Positions 1 through 11,100 of a stretch of 64,000 nucleotides of DNA are shown in pieces; within the stretch, counting starts at the first letter, position 1; each line of letters starts with the position of its first letter. Below the pieces are notes generated by a model. It was not told the origin of the DNA and did no database searches. It saw only the letters and a program-made list of their open reading frames with translations. Location of the stretch: positions 13,508,320 through 13,572,319 of the forward strand of contig JAGTTD010000007.1 of assembly GCA_018398585.1 (NCBI GenBank). Direction: 5' to 3'. The stretch is from Simmondsia chinensis. Lineage: Eukaryota > Streptophyta > Magnoliopsida > Caryophyllales > Simmondsiaceae. A program made the translations under genes and the position numbers.

Positions 1-554
1 TTCTCTTCAATGTTCAATGATTGTTGGTTTACTTGATCGGTTATCATTTCCTCGAGTCCTTGCAATTGTTGAGTTACACGAGCATCAATTGCTTGTTTAT
101 TAATCTTGTTAAACCTCTCCCCAAAATTTTGTAATTGTCGGTTCAAATGCGCATCAATCCTACCATCAATCTCGTGTGCTTGCTCTTTCAACCGATCAGC
201 CACAGTCTCCTCGATTTGTTGCTTTTGTTGATGTAATTGATCAGCCATTTTCTCTTCAAGATGCTGAGTTTGCAAGCCGAACCGCTCATAAAACTTCTGA
301 TCTTGTTCTTGCATCATTTTTTGCCAATGATCATCCATTCTTTGCTCCCTCTGCAGCTGCTCTTGCTTTTCTCTTTGTTCCCGCTCCAATTGCTCTTGGT
401 TAAACTGAAGAATCAATGCCTTTAATTCTGCATTCAGCTCAACTCGAGTCACAACCTGCTGGTCGTTCTCTGCGTTATCACTAACCACATCAGCATAAGT
501 TGGACTTGTAACAGATTTGGTCATTGCTGATCTGGTTGTCATGCCTCCAGCCAT
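1..554 (-). CDS. Gag N-terminal part of unit A1, cut by the window edge
   Basis: An open frame runs from the ATG at 554 leftwards off the window without a stop. It is the same protein as the start of the unit A2 gag (3815 downwards). It opens with MAGGMTTRS, followed by a Gln/Glu-rich stretch that should form a long coiled coil. The capsid and zinc-knuckle parts lie to the left of the window. Gag would assemble the cytoplasmic virus-like particle. Confidence 0.8.
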   Translation of the reverse strand, partial: MAGGMTTRSAMTKSVTSPTYADVVSDNAENDQQVVTRVELNAELKALILQFNQEQLEREQREKQEQLQREQRMDDHWQKMMQEQDQKFYERFGLQTQHLEEKMADQLHQQKQQIEETVADRLKEQAHEIDGRIDAHLNRQLQNFGERFNKINKQAIDARVTQQLQGLEEMITDQVNQQSLNIEE

Positions 555-1180
555 AAATTCACCTTGAACCTTTACAATCTGGTCTGAACTTCAACTGACA
601 GCAACAAAGAAAAGTATGAACAACAACTTTAATCTGAAACAACAGCTCACAAAATACAAGTTCCCAGAAATGTGAAACTTGTTTTGCAAATCTTCAACAA
701 TCGATTGCTTAATGAAGTTCTACTCCTTCGTACGCACAAACGACCACTTGCTATCGGTTCGACAATCGTCGCTGATTACAAACCCTAGCTTGCGGAGTTC
801 GCACACAACGAATTCGACAACCCTAGCTTCGAACGAGTTCTGACAATGATGTTTTCTTGATTAATTCCGACTAAGAATCTGAAATTGGTTCGATTTTGGT
901 TTGTATAGATGATTTAAACTCATAATACACAACAATTTTCAAGAACAATATCGGATTTCGACACCTGAGTTCGCTTGTCAGAAATCGCCTCCTTTGTCAG
1001 ATATTTCGCCACCTTGTCAGACTTTTGCCTTGCTGACAAAATCCGAATTGAACTTGAAATTTGCACTTCGATCAACACAATCTGATTGTTTGAGATATAC
1101 ATAATCTGAGCAGCACTAATTTGATTTCTGATATTTTTTTTTTATTACTCACTCGATCGGATCGAGGCTCTGATACCAAT
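555..1180 (-). other. 5' leader of unit A1 (PBS to gag)
   Basis: No credible coding sequence. The PBS lies at 1167-1178, two bases from the LTR. Positions 974-1038 hold about three degenerate repeats built from CTGACA and GGCGATTT (minus strand). The leader of more than 600 bases contrasts with about 65 to 100 bases in the pol-bearing elements C, D and I. Confidence 0.7.
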
Positions 1181-1816
1181 TGTTACGCTTGGGCTCGAAC
1201 CTCGAACGTAAACTAATATAAATTGGATAGAATTGAGAGTTTAGGATGAGAAAGAATATAGAGTTTAGATGAGAAAGAAGAGTTTTAGAATTAGATGAGA
1301 GAAAGAAGGGAAAGGAGATGAGAAAATAGAGAGAGTTAGATGAGAGAGAGAATGTTGATCTCAAATGAGACTTGTGTTGATACTTTTGATTGAATTCCCA
1401 CAATTACAGCTGAAAGCAACTACTTATTGGCAAGCTCAAGCTTGCTAATACATTGCAACAAGACATAAGCTCCTAACCAACTACTAAAATATCTAAGCCT
1501 TAAGAAAATATCTTCTAACTACCCCTTTACATCGTAATTGGCGCCAAGGACCAGCTAACAACACCCAAACAACCTACTGCAGCAGCCAACAGCTTTATTA
1601 TATCAGAAACTGATCTTAACTAAGACTAATACAACTTCTTAAGCTAACAATCAACGACCAGCAGCAGCCACCAGGAGCAGAACGGCAGCAGTGTAGCAAC
1701 GCAGCAGCAGAACAGAACAGCAAGCATTAACAGATTTAACTGAATTTTAATTCCCCACTGCTTTTCCCGCCAAAAGCCAAATTTAAACTGATGCCTCGGA
1801 TTCTCGGGTTATAACA
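1181..1816 (-). repeat. LTR of array A (636 bp), shared by units A1 and A2
   Basis: On the minus strand it runs TGTTATAACC to GCGTAACA. It is bordered by a polypurine tract (1817-1834) on one side and a PBS on the other, so it is the 3' LTR of unit A2 and the 5' LTR of unit A1. It has an extra segment of about 70-80 bp around 1546-1620 that is absent from the 4442-5032 copy. U5 is rich in repeats of the type TCTCATCT. Confidence 0.9.
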
Positions 1817-1834
1817 TTCCCTTCCCCTTGAAAA

Positions 1835-1854
1835 CATTCTTGTCCTCAAGAATG
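1835..1854 (-). other. Pre-polypurine-tract hairpin, unit A2
   Basis: Arms CATTCTTG and CAAGAATG pair perfectly over 8 bp around loop AGGA (minus strand), directly upstream of the purine tract AAGGGGAAGGGAA. It lies outside the gag frame. Confidence 0.75.
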
Positions 1855-1877
1855 AAAGAGAAATGAGACTTCGAAGA

Positions 1878-3815
1878 TCACTTGTTGTAGAAATTGCCCT
1901 TTAGGAACTGGAGGGCTTTGCACTTTGACATTTTCTTGAACACGTTCTTTCCTTCCTTGCTTCGAACCGTGATGTCAACCTCTTCTTCACTACCGGTATC
2001 CCGGACTGATCCATCAACATCAGTAACACTTTCATCGCCTTCGGTTTGCTCTTCAATACCAACTCCCCTAGCTGCCATGAGAGATTTAGGATTGCACTTA
2101 TGACCCGGTACATAAGGCTGATGACACTTAAAACAGTGGGGTCGAGCTCCTTCTCGATGTTTCCTGGATCTTTACGTTCATCTACCCCTTTGTGATCAAT
2201 CCCCTTGTGATAAGGTTGGAAGTTTTCCTCCGGATGCCTTGGTCGATCAAGGGATGTGAAATCAGTGGCCTCAACCAACTTTGCCTTAGAAAAAGCTTGA
2301 GACAAGGTAGTAGGTTCAGGTGCCTTTACCATGCTCTTGATTCTAGGCTTAAGTCCACTGATGAAGCTCGAGGGGTAACTGTAATCATACTAGCTCGGAG
2401 ATTTTCAAATTTTGTCATGTATGCCTTTACGGTTGTGTCTTGAGTTAGCTTGTTGAAGCTATCCACTACATCATCCACTTCTTCATTGTCATAGCGCTCA
2501 CATAACTCGGTCATAAACCCGTCCCAAGTCAGAGTGGGATTGCTCTTCAATAGACTATAGAACCACACTTCGTGATCCCCTTGGAGATAAACCGCGGCCA
2601 ATTCCACCTTTTGATCATCAGGAATGAAATAGAAATGGAAATATCGCTCACATCTTCTTATCCACGAGTGAGGTTGCTTTCCATCAAAATTTTCAAGTTG
2701 AACTCGAGGTTGTCGGAAGCCATTGCGTCCATTACAATAAGAGACTTCATTGGTTCGATTAATAACGAATTCAGATGCATTTTGTCCCACATTATACTGC
2801 TAGACAACTTTGGGGGCTCGAACATCATGCTTGGCAATGAAATCAACAGGTCGTGATCGAGATGGATTATGTAATGGATCAAAGTATACGGTCTCTACAT
2901 CCTTATGTCGTGACCTGCTCGGTGCTACAGAACCAGGGATCTGGGCTGTGAAATCTGGCGGATGCTCCTTATGATCAATTTGTATGCTCACCGATCGAAT
3001 ATGCTCTTGATTCCTCTGATGTTCACGTGATCTGGCAGTACATTCAGCTTCTGGAATCTGGTGCTGAGGTCTATCCTCTTCAACTTGTAGCGGAACATGA
3101 GTTCTTGTGTTTACATCAACCTCTTGAGGATCGACTTGTGGATGAGAAAGTGAATTCCTGCCCCGGGAACTTGCGATTGTAGCAGCTCAGGTGGTCTAAT
3201 TACATGACTTACAGGTAGTAGAGGAGCGGATTTAGAAGCCACATTTTGTAACTCCTTAATCTTCTCTTCAATGTTCAATGATTGTTGGTTTACTTGATCG
3301 GTTATCATTTCCTCGAGTCCTTGCAATTGTTGAGTTACACGAGCATCAATTGCTTGTTTATTAATCTTGTTAAACCTCTCCCCAAAATTTTGTAATTGTC
3401 GGTTCAAATGCGCATCAATCCTACCATCAATCTCGTGTGCTTGCTCTTTCAACCGATCAGCCACAGTCTCCTCGATTTGTTGCTTTTGTTGATGTAATTG
3501 ATCAGCCATTTTCTCTTCAAGATGCTGAGTTTGCAAGCCGAACCGCTCATAAAACTTCTGATCTTGTTCTTGCATCATTTTTTGCCAATGATCATCCATT
3601 CTTTGCTCCCTCTGCAGCTGCTCTTGCTTTTCTCTTTGTTCCCGCTCCAATTGCTCTTGGTTAAACTGAAGAATCAATGCCTTTAATTCTGCATTCAGCT
3701 CAACTCGAGTCACAACCTGCTGGTCGTTCTCTGCGTTATCACTAACCACATCAGCATAAGTTGGACTTGTAACAGATTTGGTCATTGCTGATCTGGTTGT
3801 CATGCCTCCAGCCAT
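1878..3815 (-). pseudogene. Gag of unit A2, frameshifted
   Basis: Start at 3815 (MAGGMTTRS), aligned with the starts in units A1 and E. Reading right to left: coiled-coil N-terminus (3815 to about 3200); a frameshift near 3165; an acidic/basic linker (2991-2800); capsid-like retrotransposon gag domain (2790-2326, containing the WIRRCERYFHF and GDHEVWFYS blocks); zinc knuckle C-x2-C-x7-H-x-C near 2085-2150; and an acidic tail ending at 1878. A second frameshift lies between capsid and knuckle. The frame ends where the autonomous elements D and C enter protease, so pol was lost rather than merely mutated. It probably derives from the same chromovirus lineage as D and C. Confidence 0.85.
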
Positions 3816-4441
3816 AAATTCACCTTGAACCTTTACAATCTGGTCTGAACTTCAACTGACAACAACAAAGAAAAGTATGAACAACAACTTTAATCTGAAA
3901 CAACAGCTCACAAAATACAAGTTCCCAGAAATGTGAAACTTGTTTTGCAAATCTTCAACAATCGATTGCTTAATGAAGTTCTACTCCTTCGTACGCACAA
4001 ACGACCACTTGCTATCGGTTCGACAATCGTCACTGATTACAAACCCTAGCTTGCGGAGTTCGCACACAACGAATTCGACAACCCTAGCTTCGAACGAGTT
4101 CTGACAATGATGTTTTCTTGATTAATTCCGACTAAGAATCTGAAATTGGTTCGATTTTGGTTTGTACAGATGATTTAAACTCATAATACACAACAATTTT
4201 CAAGAACAATATCAGATTTCGACACCTGAGTTCGCTTGTCAGAAATCGCCTCCTTTGTCAGATATTTCGCCACCTTGTCAGACTTTTGCCTTGCTGACAA
4301 AATCCGAATTGAACTTGAAATTTGCACTTCGATCAACACAATCTGATTGTTTGAGATCTACATAATCTGAGCAGCACTAATTTGATTTCTGATATTTTTT
4401 TTTTATTACTCACTCGATCGGATCGAGGCTCTGATACCAAT
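3816..4441 (-). other. 5' leader of unit A2
   Basis: Counterpart of 555-1180 at identical length. PBS at 4428-4439. Repeats of CTGACA/GGCGATTT type at 4235-4299. No gene seen. Confidence 0.7.
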
Positions 4442-5032
4442 TGTTACGCTTGGGCTCGAACCTCGAACGTAAACTAATATAAATTGGATAGAATTGAGAG
4501 TTTAGGATGAGAAAGAATATAGAGTTTAGATGAGAAAGAAGAGTTTTAGAATTAGATGAGAGAAAGAAGGGAAAGGAGATGAGAAAATAGAGAGAGTTAG
4601 ATGAGAGAGAGAATGTTGATCTCAAATGAAACTCGTGTTGATACTTTTGATTGAATTCCCACAATTACAGTTGAAAGCAGCTACTTATAGGCAAGATCAA
4701 GCTCGGTAATACATTACAACAAGACATAAGCTCCTAACCAACTACTAAAATATCTAAGCCTTAAGAAAATATCTTCTAGCTACCCCTTTACATCCTAATT
4801 GGCGGTAAGACTAATACAACTTCTTAAGCTAACAATCAACGACTAGCAGCAACCACTCAGTAGCAGCCGCCACCAGGAGCAGAACAGCAGCAGTGTAGCA
4901 ACGCAGCAGCAGATTAGCAGCAGCAGAACAGAACATCAAGCATTAACAGATTTAACTAAATTTTAATTCCCCACTGCTTTTCCCGCCAAAAGCCAAATTT
5001 AAGCTGATGCCTCGGATTCTCGGGTTATAACA
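4442..5032 (-). repeat. 5' LTR of array A (591 bp)
   Basis: Ends TGTTATAACC and GCGTAACA on the minus strand; PBS immediately downstream. Its outer edge abuts the protease region of element B, whose frame starts at 5033. The candidate TSD GAGTG (5033-5037) cannot be matched because the other side is off the window. Confidence 0.9.
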
Positions 5033-5829
5033 GAGTGGAGCTCATAATACCATTCATATCAAAGGCAAGGCTGGTAAAACCTCTATCATTATTCTGATTG
5101 ATAGTGGGAGCACGCATAGTTTTTGTTGATCCCAAATTGATTAAGAAGGTGAGGCATGAGGTGACAAAAACTTATCCTTTGGCGGTTATGGTGGTTGATG
5201 GCAACTCCATAACTACTCAAAATAAGTGCCTAGCATTTCCATGGTCTATGCAAGATCATCAATTCACCTTTGATTTTAGAGTTCTTCCCTTGGGAGGTTG
5301 TGATATGGTGTTAGGTATTGATTGAATGAGAACTTTCAATCCAGTGGTGTTTGATTTTGATAAAATGGCGGTAGCATTTGAGGTCCATGGCACCAAAGTC
5401 TCATTGCAAGGCATTTCTGAGGAGGCACAACTTCGGTTGATTGATGGAAAGCGATTACAAGGAGGAATCGAGAAGAAGGTTATTCAATGGCTCGGGCACC
5501 TGTTTGTTATTTCTTATGTTGAGTTGCAGCAAGATATTAAACTAGAAGTTCAGGCCTTGGTTGAAGAGTTTGAGGATATTTTTGAGCAACCGAAGAGTCT
5601 TCCTCCTCAAAGGAGTGTGGACCATGCCATTCCTCTTCGTCCAAATGCTGATCCGGTTAAGATTAGGCCATACCGTTATGCTCATGGCCAAAAGATAGAA
5701 ATTGAGAGGCAAGTGGAAGAGTTACTTCACGTGAGCTTCATTAGACCAAGCCATAGCCCTTTTGCTTCACCTGTGATCCTTGTGAAGAAGAAGGATGGAT
5801 CAGCTAGAATGTGCATTGATTATTGACAA
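5033..5829 (+). pseudogene. Element B protease and start of RT
   Basis: The frame resumes at the gag-protease linker (SGAHNTI block). The aspartic protease signature DSG is readable near 5100, then a one-base insertion breaks the frame. The rest of protease and the pre-RT linker read on in one frame, with TGA at 5323-5325 (in place of a Trp codon). RT begins with the FIRPSHSPFASPVILVKKKDG block and stops at TGA 5827-5829, where Arg is expected after CIDY. Confidence 0.85.
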
Positions 5830-7032
5830 TTGAACTCCTTGACAGTGAAAGATAAGTTTCCCATTCCCGTCATAGATGATTTGCTTGGCGAGTTATATGG
5901 AGCGTGTTTCTCCTCTAAGCTTGATTTGAGACAGGGGTATCATCAAATCAGAGTTCTTGAGCCGGATATATACAAGACTGCTTTTCAGACTCATCATGGG
6001 CATTTCGAGTTTGTTGTTATGCCTTTTGGCCTAACAAATGCTCCTGCCACCTTTCAAGCGGCAATGAATGATGTTTTCAAGCCTTTCTTGAGAAGATCAG
6101 TGCTAGGTTTCTTTGATGACATATTGATTTATAGCTCCTCTTATGAAGATCACCTCACTCACCTTAGACAAGTCTTTGTGGTGATGCGACAGCACAAGTT
6201 TTTTGCTAAGCTGTCCAAATGTTCGTTTGCTCAGACAAAGCTTGAATATTTGGGCCATGTTATCTCTCAAGAAGGAGTTTCCACTGATCCTACTAAGGTC
6301 CAAGCAATGCAAGATTGGCCAATTCCAATAACCTTGAAGCAATTGAGAGGTTTTTTGGGTTTGACCGCGTATTATAGGAAATTCATTAAAGGATATGGTT
6401 CTATTGCCAAACCTTTGACAGAACTCCTAAAGAAGGATGCATTCTTGTGGACAGAGAAGTCTTTGGCTGCCTTTGAAGCTCTCAAGTCAGCTATGTGTGC
6501 TGCACCCGTGTTGGCAATGCCAAATTTTGCTGAGAGCTTTGTGCTGGAGACAGATGCTAGCGGTTCAGGTATAGGGGCCGTTCTTTCTCAACATGGAAGG
6601 CCTATTGCTTATTTGAGTCAAGCTCTTAGTCCCAAGCATCAAGCTATGTCGGCATAGGAGAAAGAATATTTAGCAATTCTTCTAGCCGTTGAGAAATGGA
6701 GGCATTACTTGAATGGTCACAATTTCATAATTCGAACGGATCACCAAAGCCTCAAGCATCTTCTTGAGCAAAAGATTGTAACGAGGATTCAGAAGAAGGG
6801 TCTAATGAAGATGCTTGGCCTTGATTATGTCATTGAGTATAGAAAAGGCAAGGACAATGCTGCAGTCGATGCTCTGTCCAGAAATGGTTCCTGCAGTGCA
6901 ACAACCGTGGTGATTCCTTCATGGATGGAAGAAATTTATAAGACATATGAAGGTGATTCTTTTGCCCAAGAGTGTGTGGCTGCTAATCTTATGAATGATG
7001 CAGGAAAGATCGACAATGAAGCTGGAATTTGA
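5830..7032 (+). pseudogene. Element B reverse transcriptase and RNase H
   Basis: Copies element RNA into DNA in the particle. RT fingers/palm with the catalytic block FFDDILIYS near 6110-6135 and the LGHVISQEG thumb region, then RNase H with [16 protein letters not shown] and TDHQSLKHLLEQ. Stops at 6655-6657 (TAG in place of Tyr) and at 7030-7032 break an otherwise uniform frame. Confidence 0.88.
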
Positions 7033-8391
7033 GTGCAGAGGGGTCTGATCAGAATTCATGGCAGATTTTACATTGGATCTGCAACTGAATTGAGAAATCA
7101 GATTATTCAAGCCTCTCATGATGCAGCTTGGGGTGGTCATGCTGGTGTAGAAGGTACTTATCAAAGGGTTAAAGCTTATTTTAGTTGGCCAAGCTTGAAG
7201 AAGGCTGTGAGTGATTATGTTAAGGCTTGTGAGGTATGTCAACAAACAAAGCTGGGAGATCAAGGGTCTTCTTTAGCCCCTTCCTATTCCGGAGGGAGCA
7301 TGGATCAATAGTAGCATGGATTTCATTGAGGGATTGCCAAGGTCCGAAGGCCAGGAAGTTATATGGGTGGTGGTGGATCGTTTCACCAAATATAGTCACT
7401 TTATTGCACTTGCCCGACCTGTTACAGCTGAGAGATTGGCAAGGATATTCCTTGACAGCATATACAAGTTGCATGGGTTGCCTCAATCCATTGTTTCGGA
7501 TCGGGACAAGATCTTCAAGAGCAATTTTTGGAGGGAGTTGTTCAAGTTATTGGGCACTACTTTGGCTCTTAGCTCATCTTATCATCCACAAACGGATGGG
7601 AAAACTGAACGTGTTAACCAATGTATTGAGTAATATCTTCGAAGTATGGTGTTCACTCAGCCCAGAGAATGGAACTGATGGCTCTCTCTAGCTGAATTTT
7701 GGTTCAACACACATGTACACGCAACTATTGGCATCACTCCTTTCCAAGCCTTGTATGGTTATAGTCCTCCTCCTCCATTCATGGTGCAACAACGCATGCC
7801 AACAGCTTCTGCAGCAGCTGATTACTTACAGTAGAGGAAGCAAATGTCGCAGCTTCTTAAAGATAATCTCATGCAAGCTCAAGCGAGGATGAAGTTTTAT
7901 GCCGATAAAAAGAGGGTAGACAAAAACTATGAAGTTGGTGATATGGTCTACCTTAAATTACAACCCTATAGACAATCTTCTTTGGCTGTCAGGAAAAATG
8001 TCAAGCTAAGTGCTCGCTTCTTTGGCCCATACAAGATTTTGGAGAAGATTGGCAAAGTTGCATACAAACTTGACTTACCTCCTCAATCTTACATTCACCC
8101 GTTGTTTCATGTCTCTTTGCTCAAAAAGCAGGTCAAGAAGGGAGCTGAGGCTGCACGGGAGCCACCAGAAGCAGGCATTAATGGCTTCTTGCTGCTGCAA
8201 CCTGCTGCTGTCAAAGCCCGGAGAACATTACAGGTGGAACATGGTGCTTTGCAAGAAGTATTGGTGCAATGGTGCAATTTGGACATGAGCGTAGTGACTT
8301 AGGAGAATTACAATTTCTTGAAGAGCCAATTCCCTAATTTTACTCCTTGTGGACAAGAAGTTTCTCAAGAGGGAGGGATTGTTATGATTCA
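7033..8391 (+). pseudogene. Element B integrase with chromodomain-like tail
   Basis: HHCC zinc-binding part (HDAAWGGHAG ... CEVCQQTK), then the catalytic core with D (MDFIEGLP), D (SDRDKIF) and E (TDGKTERVNQ). A frameshift near 7300, tandem TAG codons at 7309-7314 and stops at 7631 and 8300 disable it. The C-terminus has the [13 protein letters not shown] block and a chromodomain-like ending. The ancestral frame runs past the hairpin at 8342 and into the LTR, ending at 8391-8393. Confidence 0.85.
8342..8361 (+). other. Pre-polypurine-tract hairpin, element B
   Basis: Arms ACTCCTTG and CAAGAAGT, loop TGGA: 7 of 8 pairs with one C-A mismatch. It is followed by purine tract GAGGGAGGGA at 8369-8378. 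Confidence 0.65.
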
Positions 8392-8781
8392 TTAGATTTT
8401 AATTGTAATTTTGGTTGTATTTCGGGTAGTGTCTTCATTGTTGTGTTTGCCTTGTATTCAAATGTTAGTTAGCTGGTCTTGGCACTTTGGAGGGTCGGTT
8501 AGTGGTCTTAGCAGGTCAAATCTGGCGGCTGCTGTGTTTTGGCACGAATGTCGGTTAAGAGGGGGTTAGAGTTAGTTGGCTAGGTTCAATGTTTCCAATC
8601 ATGTATAAATAAGCTCTAAACATGTAATTTCAGGAATCAATCAATAACAATCAGACTTTCTTTTGGAATTTCTCTCTCTACTTCTCATCTCCTTCTCTAT
8701 TTCTCATCCTCTTCACTTCTCTTCTCACCTCAACTCTTTCTTCTACAAGATTAACTTTCAATTTCAAATTGAAAGCTAACA
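8380..8781 (+). repeat. 3' LTR of element B (402 bp)
   Basis: TGTTATGATT to AGCTAACA. TATA box TATAAATA at 8604-8611, followed by CT-rich U5. The terminal inverted repeat 8755-8775 has arms CTTTCAATTT and AAATTGAAAG. Same family as the C LTRs. Confidence 0.9.
8755..8775 (+). other. U5-terminal hairpin, element B LTR
   Basis: Arms CTTTCAATTT / AAATTGAAAG are perfect inverted repeats with a one-base spacer; pairing continues outwards (TTA/TAA) after one mismatch. It lies six bases from the LTR end. Confidence 0.65.
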
Positions 8782-9290
8782 TCATCATGAGGATCGGGCA
8801 TCCTAAGAGGAACCCAAATTACTAGCCTTCTCCTGTGAGGTTTGGCAACGTCTGGAGGAGGAATCACCTCAATTAAGAGGTAGTTAGTCCTTCCAACCTT
8901 ACTCGAACCTAGTAAAGGAGGCAGCTGCACAAAAAGGTAGCTCAACGAAGGACTTTGTTTGAAACTTGCTTGGCCAAGCTATCTCAAGAAGAGGCCAGGG
9001 TCCAAAAGGGAAAGCGAGCCGAGCACATAGCTCTTGATGATCTAATGGCTGAGTCTAAACCTTTTAATACATAAAAAGGGCCAGCTCGCAAGAAGCTCGA
9101 GAGATGGGCTAGTTCTTCATCATCTGAAGTGCAAGAATCTTGGTGGAAACAAATTACTAAGGACCCCATAGTTCTAAAATCTACTGAGACGAGGAGGAAC
9201 ACTCCCCTCTCAGCATGAACTTAGTGGAGCCTATGGACCATGTCAACCCAACATGGTCTGACATAGAGAATGATTTCTATGATGAAGATT
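8782..9290 (+). pseudogene. Element J, left visible piece (gag to protease linker)
   Basis: A degenerate reading in the plus direction contains KRAEHIALDDLMAES and, in another frame, HVNPTWSDIENDFYDED. The latter flows into 52360 onwards once element G is taken out. I cannot assign a domain; by position it lies between gag and protease of the Tat-type element. It is low-similarity, decayed sequence. Confidence 0.5.
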
Positions 9291-9506
9291 TGTTATGATT
9301 CAAGATCAACCTTGGATCATAACCTAGAAGACAGGAAGATAGAGATGAGAGATTAGTATAGAGATGAGAATTAGAGAGAATTGAGATGAGAGAAGAAGAT
9401 ATTTGTTATTATCATTCAAGGAATCTTCAAATGAACAACTCAACCATTTATACTACTTACCATATAAAGGCAACTAAAGACAATACAATGCATCTAGACA
9501 GTACTT
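9291..9506 (-). repeat. 3' LTR of element G, first piece
   Basis: Starts TGTTATGATT on the plus strand and aligns with the G 5' LTR at 52021. It breaks at TACTT (9502-9506), the TSD of element F, and resumes at 25507. Joined length about 342 bp against 339 bp for the other LTR. Confidence 0.88.
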
Positions 9507-9799
9507 TGTCACAATCCCTAAGTGGTGGCTGACTGATTAGGGCTCAGTGAAGAAGGACAGAGTTAGATGAGAGATAGAAATTAGAAATAGATGAGAGTGA
9601 AGAAGAAGATTTTTTTATATTTTCATTGGATGAAAATGAGTACAACCTTGCATTCTTCTACTTATAGAAAATGGTGAGGAATCTTCTAGAATCAAATAAA
9701 TGCTATAATAAAATAAAGATAAAGACAATCTAGATAAATATAATGCAAAAATCAAAAAAATAGAATGTACTATCGTACTGTTGTCTTTTTCCAAAATTG
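9507..9799 (-). repeat. 3' LTR of element F, first piece
   Basis: Begins TGTCACAATCC (plus strand), collinear with 24894 onwards but without the SINE fragment present there. It ends at AATTG (9795-9799), the TSD of element C. Confidence 0.9.
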
Positions 9800-10202
9800 T
9801 GTTAGGTTTCAATTCGAAATTGAAGCCTAACCTTGTAGAAGAAAGAGTTGAGATGAGAAAAGAAGTGAAAGGGGATGAAAAATAGAGAAGGAGATGAGAA
9901 AAGAGAGTAATTCCAAAAGGAATTCTAATTTTGTTAATTGGATGATCGAATTACATGCTTAAGACCCTATTTATACACATTTGGGCACATTGCATCAAGA
10001 CAAATTCAAACTAACCCGAAAAAACAACCATTCCCGCCTAATTCTGCAGCAAACCCCTTATTTTGACCCGGGTGGACTGACCAACCGCTTTTGGCGCAAA
10101 AAAAGCACCCCAACCGACAATTAAAATCTAACAACTCAACAATGAAACACTTATCAACAATTACAACTAGAAATTACAATTAAATTCTAACGATTCATAA
10201 CA
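9800..10202 (-). repeat. 3' LTR of element C (403 bp)
   Basis: TGTTAGGTTT to TTCATAACA on the plus strand. TATA box TATAAATA (minus) at 9968-9975. Same family as the B LTR. Confidence 0.93.
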
Positions 10203-10220
10203 TTCCCTCCCTCTTGAGAA

Positions 10221-10240
10221 ACTTCTTGTCCTCAAGAAGT
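10221..10240 (-). other. Pre-polypurine-tract hairpin, element C
   Basis: Arms ACTTCTTG / CAAGAAGT, 8 perfect pairs, loop AGGA. The pol stop codon TGA lies inside it. Confidence 0.75.
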
Positions 10241-11100
10241 GAAATTTGGGAATTGGCTCTTAAAGAAATTGCAATTTTCCCAAGTCATCAAGCTCTTGTT
10301 CAAGTTGCACCAAGTCACCAACACCTCTTGCACAGCACCATGATCATGCTGCAGCGTCCTCCGAGCCTTAACAGCAGTAGGCTGCAACACCAGCAAGCCA
10401 TTCGATTCTGCATCAGGAGGACTCTGAGCAGCTGTAGCACCCTTCTTGACCTGCTTTTTAAGTAGGGACACATGAAACACGGGGTGAATGTATGAATGCG
10501 AAGGTAATTCAAGCTTATATGACACATTGCCAACTTTCTCCAAGATTCTGTATGGGCAAAAGAATCGGGCACTTAGCATGACATTACGCCTGACAGCCAA
10601 GGATGACTGTCTATACGGTTGTAATTTTAGGTAGACCATGTCCCCAACATCATAGCTTTTGTCTACCCTCTTCTTATCTACATAAAACTTCATCCGAGCT
10701 CGAGCTTGTTGAAGATTATCCTTAAGCACTTGCATAAAATGTCTCCTCTTCTGCACTAGATTGGTTGCTGCAGAATCAATGTTCCTCGGTTGTGGTAGCA
10801 GCATAGGTGAAGGAGGAGGATAACCATACAAAGCTTAGAAGGGTGAAGTGCCAATTGATACACGGAAGTGAGTGTTGAATCAAAACTCCGCCAAAGAAAG
10901 CCAATGATTCCACTCCTTGGGTCTTAAGAAAACCATACTCCGACGGTATTGCTCCACACATTGGTTGACTCGTTCGGTTTGGCCATCCGTTTGAGGATGA
11001 TAAGAGGAACTTAGTGCCAATGTGGTACCCATCAACTTGAACAACTCCCTCCAAAATGTGCTTGTGAAAATTTTGTCTCGATCTGACACATGGATTGATT
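10232..11100 (-). pseudogene. Element C integrase core end and chromodomain-like tail
   Basis: Continues the pol frame after a frameshift near 11100. It holds the second Asp (SDRDKIF) and the Glu block (TDGQTERVNQ) of the integrase core (11089-10880), then two point stops, then 10831-10232 with the [20 protein letters not shown] block, [13 protein letters not shown] and a chromodomain-like end (TWCNLNKSLMTWEN). The tail would target integration to chromatin. Confidence 0.85.

Larger units (their letters stand above)
1..5032 (-). mobile_element. Array A: tandem LTR-gag-LTR-gag retrotransposon (no pol)
   Basis: Two LTRs (1181-1816, 4442-5032) alternate with internal regions (1817-4441 complete, 1-1180 cut by the window edge). 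Each internal region encodes gag only; protease, RT, RNase H and integrase are missing. Each LTR is followed on the minus strand by a PBS matching initiator tRNA-Met (plus-strand 1167-1178 and 4428-4439). The middle LTR serves both units. Positions 1-1180 align without gaps to 3262-4441 with only a handful of substitutions by eye. This is the structure of the plant TR-GAG class. The array interrupts element B just before its protease; the left boundary is outside the window. Confidence 0.9.
5033..8781 (+). mobile_element. Element B: Ty3/Gypsy chromovirus, 5' part cut off by array A
   Basis: Protease to integrase followed by a 3' LTR (8380-8781). Gag, the 5' LTR and the left TSD lie left of the window beyond array A. 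The LTR belongs to the same family as element C. Its right flank (8782 onwards, TCATC) is element J, so B most likely inserted in J. Confidence 0.85.

Noticed and set aside
176..425. Plus-strand open frames at 176-425 and again at 3437-3686
   Set aside because: They are the reverse side of the gag coiled coil; identical copies exist only because the array is duplicated, and no start context or domain supports them.
974..1038. CRISPR-like repeat array in the leader of A
   Set aside because: Repeats are degenerate, only three copies, no uniform spacers, in a plant retroelement leader.
1194..1211. tRNA-like B-box (GGTTCGAGC) at the LTR end of arrays A and E
   Set aside because: No A box, acceptor stem or cloverleaf nearby. 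The motif is part of the U5 inverted repeat.
1149..1403. Open frame in the LTR of array A (also 4410-4664), rich in Phe, Ser and Leu
   Set aside because: It is a translation of the CT-rich U5 and low complexity; it spans the LTR/PBS boundary, so it cannot be one gene.
8751..8945. Minus-strand open frame across the B/J boundary
   Set aside because: It starts in J and ends in the B LTR; chance frame.
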